Assembly: GCA_949361645.1 (NCBI GenBank)
Contig: OX442419.1
Coordinates: forward strand, 164,001 to 228,000
Length of the DNA: 64,000 nucleotides
Reading direction: 5' to 3'
Source: Spongilla lacustris
Lineage: Eukaryota; Porifera; Demospongiae; Spongillida; Spongillidae
Part shown: positions 56,622-64,000 of the stretch, in pieces
Layout of the letters: every line of letters begins with the position of its first letter
How positions within the stretch are numbered: position 1 is the stretch's first letter
Made by a program: the position numbers and the translations under genes
Notes under the pieces: model-generated
Told to the model about the DNA's origin: nothing
Seen by the model: only the letters and a program-made list of their open reading frames with translations
Database searches by the model: none

Positions 56622-57449
56622 CCAGCACATGACCTCCATGTTTGACTTGGTGATCAGGTGTTTTGTGTGTCACTGGCAATCCAAAAACATCTTTTTGTGT
56701 ATTTTATTTGGTTGTTGTTGTTGTCATGGTGACTATCTCTTAATCTCTTGTTACACTTCCAACAGAATTATATATTTCTTGATCTCTGGCATGTCCTGCA
56801 ATAGTTCATTATGCACATTTTGAAAATGAATGTTTTAAGTCAACATAATTGTCTGGAACAGATCTTGACAAAGGTCCTTTCCTTATAAGGTTATATTGTG
56901 GGCTGTTAGCCACCACAATTATATTGAAGGATCATAACTGATTATTGTGGTAACCAGAGGGCCAACTCTTTGGGGGTACTGTGTGGTCAGGATGTGTATT
57001 GTGTTACATAATTACATTGTACTCTACAAACATAACTACAATACAATGTAGTCAACATGACTGGTGGCAGCTGGCCAGGAAGCTGTAAGACTGCACAGGA
57101 ACTGTGTGCTCAAGGAAGCTGAAACCAACCATTGATCCACTAGAGGCATCATGTGATCCACGCCAGGAACAGCAGCATGGCTATGGCCGGTGCCTACACA
57201 GTACCAAGCTGCACAGATGGCAAAAGTGTGGCTTACAGAAATTAAGTTGAAAGAAGTTTATATACATGTAAACATTATTAAAATTAAGTTGCATTCTAGC
57301 AAATATAAATGATACAGACACTTGAAAATAACACGTGCATGCACCTTGACCTTGAGGTACACGCATAATTTGGTGCCATATCATCGAAGGTCAGCATCTC
57401 CTTATAAGGTAAATCTCCTTATAAGTCTTCATAAGATAAACATTTTCCA

Positions 57450-58008
57450 TTACAGGGTCCGTTGCTTCGTCAAAGTCTTTGCAAGGGCAGGATTGTTGCC
57501 TCCAGCTCTCTGCTCCACAGCTTTGCTAAGCATGTTCCATGTGGGAGGACCGAACTTAGCAACATCGTAACGTTGCTGTAACCAAGCGTGCAGTGTATCC
57601 CTGAGGCACTCTGTGATGTTGTCAGGATGCCTGGAGCCAATAGTGTCCAGGTCAGCAGCTCTTAGCCTCAGAGCCTGTCCCAATGGCTTCCAAGTGGTAG
57701 CCATATCCATAACCCTCTCCAACACATCAACGAGGTCATCTTCACCTGAAAGACCGTAAGGTTATAGCATCCATGGTTACTGCACTTACTCAGAGTTGTA
57801 GTAGAATGATTGACATCTAATGACGTCATCAGGGAGGGATGCAACGTGTATGCATCCAATGCACATATGCACAGACATTGCAAAACTCCACCCACCTCTG
57901 CCATTGGGTAGAGGAGGATCAGTGTTTGAACGTGAAGGCACACCATAGGCATAGGTGTGTGAAAGGTCCACATGCGCGCTAGGACACCTAGCATGCATGT
58001 ACCAGACC
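57450..58008 (-). CDS. death-domain protein, copy B (3' exons)
   Basis: Exons 57896-58008 and 57450-57745 mirror copy A with conserved lengths (113 nt for the first in both) and phases. The death-domain exon is identical at protein level as far as I can compare, ending GGNNPALAKTLTKQRTL, while introns differ more, consistent with a functional product under constraint or a very recent duplication. The first-exon donor is GTGGGT instead of GTGAGT. Upstream, an open minus-strand frame around 58030-58279 (LATHETSKSSFLAAFAEESG) is longer than in copy A, where a deletion removes part of it. Confidence 0.7.
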
Positions 58009-58310
58009 CTGTTTCTTGCCCCCCCCCCCCCCCCCTAAAAAAAACATGGCCTGGAGACGGGGCTAGCCAAAAGCCTGATTCTTCTGCAAAAGCTGCTAGA
58101 AAGCTGCTTTTGGATGTCTCATGTGTTGCCAAGTTCATTATATCCTCCTTGATGGTCAGGGATTGTTGGTATGTCCCATGACCTTTGGTGATAAGCCTGA
58201 TAGGAAGTGGAGAAGATTGGGTTACAGCTAATGGTCCATAAGGCAAGAGCTTCCCGAAAAGTGGGTAAATCAGTATCACTATCTATCCAACTAGATTGTA
58301 GACTATATAG

Positions 58311-58493
58311 TTAAAAAACACAATGCCTTTTGTTAGAATTAATTTCAAAGCCATTATAAGGTGGTCCTAGATCTAGCCTGGAAATTAATTGAAGGTTAAA
58401 ACCAAGCTGCATTACTTTAAACATACTACCCCAATGTACCAATACTGGTGTACTAAAAGTAGCTTTCTCGATAATAGTGATTATCTCATCCAT
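58311..58493 (-). other. possible upstream exon, copy B
   Basis: Counterpart of 45576-45758 with three amino-acid changes. Same frame and same lack of a clear splice link. Confidence 0.3.
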
Positions 58494-58573
58494 TGTGAAT
58501 ATATCATCTCAAAAGAAATGCAATTAAACTTTTATTGATTGAAGCAGATCTACATACAATACACAATACTGTG

Positions 58574-60008
58574 CTACTGATTACGTGCAAGTAACACTTT
58601 GATTTCTTCCATAAATCTAGCAAGATCTTCTTTTGTACTTGCCGCATCTTTCTTTGTTTCTTCCATAAATCTAGCAAGATCTTCTTTTGTACTTGCCGCA
58701 TCAAGCTTATTTTTTATTACAGCCATGTCGTCGCGAAGTAACTTATGTTCTGCGCTAATCAACCGGCATACCTCCAAATCACGGCAATCACTCTCTAGGT
58801 AAGTATCCGGATTTTTTATTCGAGCATGGATTGCTCTCCAACCCCACTTCTCGTCCAAGGCAGGTAGCTTGTCAACAGCAGCAGGTGACAAGGCAGATGG
58901 CTTGTCAACAGCAGCAGATGGCTTGTCAACAGCAGCAGATGGCTTGTCAACAGCAGCAGATGGCTTGTCAACAGCAGCAGATGGCTTGTCAACAGCAGCA
59001 GATGGCTTGTCAACAGCAGCAGATGGCTTGTCAACAGCAGCAGATGGCTTGTCAACAGCAGCAGATGGCTTGTCAACAGCAGCAGATGGCTTGTCAACAG
59101 CAGCACGTGACAAGGCAGATAGCTCGTCAACAGCAGCACGTGACAGGTACATGTGTATGTGACCATGACAGTCCATAGCATAGTCAGAGTCATCGTCAGC
59201 GTTAGCTGTCTCCCATTTACCAAAATTGGCAGCGATGCCTTCAAGCACCACTTGACCAGGAAGCATTTGTTTGATATGTTGGTAAATGTTATTAATAACA
59301 GTCCACGTTTGATTTTCTTGGACTAGGACACAATTGGTGACGTGATCTGTAGGTGCAAACAGAATTTGCCGTATTGGATCTCTCTTGACTCCAATGGCAA
59401 ATCCTGGTGTCAAAGCCTCCAATTCTATATTGACAAATATTGGTTGCTAAAAATAAAAACAAACAATACTGCTTACCTTTAGTTTGTATTTTTAATTCAT
59501 CTTGGATTAAAAAAGTGCAATTTCTTTGGACACCGTCCCCTCTTGGCATTGATTTATCACATGGAGACCCATGCTTCAACTTACACCACCCTTTTTTTGT
59601 GCACCTTTGGTGAAATTTGCAGTACTCAGCAGGTTCTACAAGCGCGTATAGATTACAAGGGTCCTCAGTTGGCCGATTGCGCAGATCAGTGCGTGAATCA
59701 TCAATATATTCTCGAGCAATAGATACAAGTGGAGAAAGTGATATCTGTTTTTCTGTTTCAAGGTAATCATACCACGCTACTGCATCTAATTTGATTCTTA
59801 AACGCCATGTCTTATCACTCTGTAAAAAGACTAATTCAAGGCGATATTTGTGTTTCAAATCCTTCAAATTCTTATACTTGAGATTGTTGAAATAACTTAT
59901 CAACTCCTTGCATGCCGTGGCAAACTGTTCAGGTTTGATTAGTTCCAAAGGGGTCGGGTACAGTATTTCAGGCTTCTTGATAGATACTTCTATGACTGGT
60001 GTCGGTGA
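58574..60008 (-). CDS. HIT-like (histidine triad) protein, copy B, with repeat insert
   Basis: Exons 59477-60008 and 58574-59424 join in phase and give 460 codons plus an unresolved N terminus. Exon 1 has PEQFATACKELISYF, WRLRIKLDAVAWYDYLE and a Cys/His-bearing stretch ending CKLKHGSPCDKSMPRG. Exon 2 has FAIGVKRDPIRQILFAP, IAANFGKW and MDCHGHIHMYLS (near 59147-59167), the histidine-triad-like motif. Just after that motif about ten copies of the heptapeptide AAVDKPS are inserted where copy A has a single AVDKLS. A duplicated coiled-coil unit (KKDAASTKEDLARFMEE) follows. The frame is open throughout. HIT members act on nucleotides or nucleotide-protein adducts; activity here is inference. The link to the adjacent death-domain gene is positional only. 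Confidence 0.65.
58868..59103. repeat. in-frame 21-bp coding minisatellite
   Basis: About ten tandem copies of a 21-bp unit (core GCAGATGGCTTGTCAACAGC) within exon 2 of HIT-like copy B. The period is a multiple of three and there are no stops. Confidence 0.95.
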
Positions 60009-60113
60009 CTGGGATATACAAAAAGTTATAAAAGATATGTGTCACTGGTGAATGCAGTTAATTGATTATACACCAGTGAGGCTTCTATAATTATGGCTAC
60101 CTAGTAGTCACAT

Positions 60114-60174
60114 AGTCTGTGGACCAGACTGATGGCTGTACTATCAGTACAGCCATCAGTCTGGTCCCCAGACT
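60114..60174. repeat. 29-bp inverted repeat, copy 2
   Basis: Counterpart of 47124-47184, with one mismatch in the arms (T at 60120). Confidence 0.93.
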
Positions 60175-61215
60175 AGTAGTCACAACGTTTGTAGTATGCC
60201 ACTCCCACGTGATGTGGTCTATGGAATCACAATCATGAAAATTAATCATATAAAGTGGCACTGCATGGCCCTGAAATTTGAGTTAGCTTACGTTAGGACA
60301 TTACACGTAGTTATAGAGTCATGTAAGACCACGAAATTCCAGCAAAGCAACACAATGAGGACTTGTTTTATATCCATTAACACCCTCCGAACACCTATGT
60401 GTATGCTGTCTGCATGGTTAGTGCCCCTCTTGTTCTGTGTCTGCACCAGCGGGATGCATCAAATACTCTTGATTAGTTTATAAAACATCCACAAAGGGCC
60501 AGAGCCAAATGTATTTACTAACATGGCAAAGGTTTATATGGATCCCTTTTTACAATTTCTAACCTTACCATGGAATGTAAAAGGAATTACAAAGTTGCTT
60601 ATGATATATTGAACGTACGCTTACAAGACAAATCATTGCTTATAATCAAAACGATTTTCAGATCTTATAGAGATGATCATTCTGGAGCAACGCAAAGTTT
60701 TCTAACCTTTAGAACCACGTGATAAAATGTCATACATTGGTCATGTGACATAAGTCTCAAAACCTATCAGTCATGTGATTGCATAACCTCTATTAGATAT
60801 CATGTGCTTCACATGTGATTATCTTTTAGTACAGTGCACAATTCTAACTGCAAAAGTAGCTTATTGAAACAATTGACCTCCATGCTGCTAGTTCTTCAGT
60901 ACGACTATGGGGAGATGCTGAACTACATGTACCAGATAGTGTTTGGGAAAGATGCTACCGTTGACAGTTGTGTGAGTACGTGAGGCAAGTTGTGAGTGTT
61001 ATAGTTGGGTGGGGTGGGATGTAAGGAGATAGGTGTCTGGGTGGAAGTCTGTGTATGTGGTGTATGGGTGTGCATGTTGTATTGTGTGGGGGGTAGTTGT
61101 GTGGGTGTGTTGTGTAGGAGAAGTGTTGAGGCATTTGTGTAGGGTTTTGTGTGTGTGTGATAAGGAGGTAGTAAGTTTGCTTAACCATTCCTGGGCTTAA
61201 GCACTATTGGATGCG

Positions 61216-62480
61216 TGCTTTATGTTAAACATGTTGGTATTTGGTAAAAGCTGTTTATGCATAAGGATAAATCCACACTATGTCTCTCACAACTTCAGAT
61301 CTTGATGCAATTGTCACGACAGTTATATTGAGAACTAGACACACATCAATGCTGATCTCATACTGCCTTACATGGGCCCCCTGGTGGTCCTGTGGTGCCT
61401 CATGTTGTAAGGCCACAGGTGAGCTGGTACCCCCCCCCCCCATTGGCCAGGCACTGCTCTGGTCCACATACTTACTAGGTTCAGGTGGGTCAGTGGCCCC
61501 CCCCCCCCCCCCCCCCCCGGCCCCCTGGTCCACATACTTACTGTTCCTCCTCCTCCTTCTCCTCCTCCTCCTTCTCCTCCTCCTCCTTCTTCTCCTCCTC
61601 CTCCTTCTCCTCCCCCTTCTCCTCCTCCCCCTCCTCCTCCTTCTCCTCCCCCTCCTTCTCCTCCTCCTTCTCCTCCCCCTCCTTCTCCTCCCCCTCCTCC
61701 TCCTTCTCCTCCTCCTCCTCCTCCTTCTCCTCCTTCTCCTCCTCCTGTCTTGTTTACAGTCTGTGGGGCACAGCAAAGGATGCCATGGCAACCAGCTCAG
61801 TGACTTGACTCTAGCTCATATAACTTACTAATGGTTCTGGCTTCTCGGTAGGGTGTGTAACTTCTGGTTTAGCCTACAGAGGCAGAATGTTAACCCATAG
61901 ATTATGGAATTACTAGATAGGTAACACTACACATATTTCATAGTGACGTCATGCGATATGCTTGACACCTTTTCTTTAACTCTGGTCTCTCATCTTTCTT
62001 GCATTGGTGTCTAGAAGTTTTGATCGTTGAAAGTCCTATTCAACTTCTTATCTAAATTTAGTTATTTATGTTCAATTGCCATTACCATATGAAAGTATGC
62101 TGTGTATGAGTGGTTTGGGGAAGGGGGAGGGGTTGTAGCAACACACCTTTGGTAAGAAGCAAAAGTTTTTTTGTGGTGCTGTCCAACACTACGTGTGTCG
62201 TAGGCCTGTTTTGAAGCTAAAAATAAAAACACTTGGCCCATATGTTGCGGTTTTAGCATAATTACAGTTTTGTGAGGGTTTTAGCTTCCAAAAGGATCAT
62301 GTGTAGCATTAACGCTCCTATTTTCATGTTTGGCTATAAGTGTTGTGCGTCATGAAATGTTAGATTGTTCTGAAGTTCCCTGGAGCAAAAGATTATCAGC
62401 ATCAGCCATAATTTTTTTATTATATCACCATGTCGAGCATCAAACCAATTTCTCACCAATCCATTAATGCCATAATCTAT
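61216..62480. other. gene-free region with low-complexity tracts
   Basis: No gene recognised. Two poly-C runs (about 61431-61440 and 61498-61518) precede a CTCCTT tract at 61543-61746. The arginine-rich or leucine-rich frames over it are artefacts. Confidence 0.55.
61543..61746. repeat. (CTCCTCCTT)n pyrimidine tract
   Basis: A nearly pure CT tract of about 200 bp built from CTC/CTT triplets. Confidence 0.95.
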
Positions 62481-62645
62481 GGTTAACCCATGCTTTAATA
62501 CAGATGACCACACCCACTTTCTGTACAGCAGGCTTCTTCACTGGTTTGCTTTCTGGCTCAGCCGGAGGTGGCTCAGGAGCACCTCCTCCCCCTCCTTCTC
62601 CAGCATCAGCAGGCTTTGCAGGAGGTTTCTTGACCACACCCTCAG
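62481..62645 (-). pseudogene. inverted fragment of CKAP5 exon 13 and intron 13
   Basis: The minus strand reads VVKKPPAKPADAGEGGGGGAP and SKPVKKPAVQKVG, matching CKAP5 exon 13 (30560-30675), and continues into intron 13 sequence (to about 30710). Carry-over of intron sequence shows it is a DNA-level copy, not a retrocopy. It has no start codon or flanking exons. Confidence 0.85.
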
Positions 62646-62969
62646 CTTGAAGCCAGCTTATGGGTTGGGCCACTAATCATGATAGTGGGTGAATCAAGCC
62701 CATGACAACAGCAAATGGTGACAGGGCGAATCAAAGGAAACACACCAAGGTGTGGACCTTGTTGAGCCATCGCTGCTAGGCAACCGGCTTATGAGGACAA
62801 TGGTTAAGTTGACGTGTAGCACGTGCACTTCTTATTATTGCAAAAAGCATAGCTTATTTGTGCTAATAAATTTAAGTTCAAGTTTAAGTTTGATGTGTGT
62901 GCGTGTGTGTGAGTGTACTAAACCTAAACTGAAGTATACCTGTTACTATGACAATGGGGAGATTGCAGA

Positions 62970-63057
62970 TATAGTGTTTGGAAAAGATGCTACCATTGCA
63001 ATGGATGCGACCACAAATGTAAAAATTAGCCATTCTAAAGTTGTATTTATGTAATTG
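62970..63057 (+). repeat. copy of the 48602-48700 segment
   Basis: Reads VFGKDATIAMDATTNVKI and then AGCCATTCTAAAGTTGTATT, closely matching 48602-48700. The origin of the coding-like fragment is unknown. Confidence 0.8.
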
Positions 63058-63060
63058 GAC

Positions 63061-64000
63061 AACTTACTTTTGATCTGAGGGTATTAGGGACTGAAATTAC
63101 CTGGGAAAGGTTGCTATATCCACAAAAGCTATTTCAGGACGGAGCTACATGTAGCTTATATATCAGTACGGTGAATCTATGCTTCGAATACAGAGAAATG
63201 CATCAACATGAGAAGCAAGTAAAAAGGCTGGGCTGCATCACCATGCTGCATGTCAAAAGGCACCAAACCTTGTGTGCAAGAGTGCAACATATGTGTTTGG
63301 TTTGCAACGGAAAGTCACTTCAGCCCTGCCACGTTGAGTGGAAGTAAATATACTGCTTTCTGATGCCACACTTAAACACGGCCACCATTTGTGAAAATAA
63401 TATCTAGGAACGCGGTGCAAATCATAAGTACATGTAGCCATACATGTAGATAGTTTAGAAAGGGATTGGAAACACAGTTAATTATAGCGAATTATCATCT
63501 ACACTTCGTGATCTGCTCTGCTGTGTGTTTGTGTGTAGACTTTTATAAATGTACTTGACTGCTGAGGCAAGACTAAACCAGACGAAATACTGCAAAACGT
63601 TCTTGAAGATGAATGAAGGCTTTACATATAAGATACAAACTCTATCGTAGCGAAGCGCTAAGCTTAGCTATATTGGAGATGCTTGGAATCTCTTGCATTG
63701 ATTTTCATTGCCTATTAAATATAAGTCCTCTGCGAGTTTGCAGAGAAGTATCTGATGTTTTGATAGTAAGGAAACGCGGTAGTACATGTACGAAGGCGCG
63801 AAGCTATGAATTAGAAAGGTTTGCAGCACTTTTTATAAAAAGTACTATTTTCGAAAAAAGAACAAATCCTTCCTGGAGCATTCACTGAACAATCATGATT
63901 CGTACACATCATTACAAAGCACTTAGGATGGCTCGTAAACAGGTACATGCACGAAGCGTACTTGTAGAACAGTGTTACGCCATAGATATTTTGTATCAAA
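63061..64000. other. no gene seen
   Basis: Only short chance frames. The final bases (CATAGATATTTTGTATCAAA) resemble the inverted-repeat arm at 54911, so a repeat may continue beyond the window. Confidence 0.45.

Larger units (their letters stand above)
55330..61215 (+). repeat. segmental duplication, copy 2
   Basis: Direct duplicate of 42740-49328. It lacks the 604-bp transposon and the 484-bp segment found in copy 1. It has an expanded G-rich array (55990-56285) and an expanded 21-bp coding repeat (58868-59103). Confidence 0.93.

Noticed and set aside
61255..61808. Arginine-rich and leucine-rich frames
   Set aside because: Translations of the CTCCTT tract.

Overview
The window is animal nuclear DNA. 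Its genes are split by many short GT-AG introns, and the products include animal-type proteins: nurim, a P2X receptor, a FoxJ-like forkhead factor, SERGEF and the microtubule polymerase CKAP5/XMAP215. Compact spacing, death-domain proteins, tandem cathepsin D paralogs and frequent tacatgta words suggest an early-branching metazoan, perhaps a sponge. That placement is inference; no marker gene settles it.

Layout. 0.3-7.8 kb: three cathepsin D-like aspartic proteases with identical intron positions, the first two head-to-head. 8.2-11.5 kb: a P2X receptor (minus) head-to-head with a gene carrying the WVxPxF motif of RHINO (RHNO1). 12.0-18.8 kb: NF-YA (minus) head-to-head with the first of two tandem intronless double-FYVE-like genes. 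19.1-23.5 kb: a FoxJ-like gene (minus) head-to-head with SERGEF. 23.9-43.9 kb: nurim (minus) head-to-head with a 41-exon CKAP5 gene. All of these gene models stay in frame across every proposed junction. CKAP5 introns are full of minisatellites, and one array is split by a hAT-like element with an 8-bp target duplication.

42.7-61.2 kb holds a direct segmental duplication of about 6 kb. Each copy carries the last four CKAP5 exons, a minus-strand death-domain gene and a minus-strand gene with a histidine-triad-like motif. Copy 1 (42.74-49.33 kb) has a nonsense codon in the HIT-like gene and a 604-bp TA-flanked transposon. Copy 2 (55.33-61.22 kb) lacks both, but has an in-frame 21-bp repeat expansion and only a 3' piece of CKAP5. 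The 6 kb between the copies and the last 3 kb are gene-poor. They hold inverted repeats, a piggyBac-like end, a cluster of perfect GC hairpins, weak unidentified exons and an inverted fragment of a CKAP5 exon.

The commonest theme in the first 44 kb is divergent gene pairs sharing 90-430 bp of promoter. The commonest theme in the last 20 kb is duplication followed by repeat expansion, transposon entry and decay. No CRISPR, rRNA or tRNA gene was seen.
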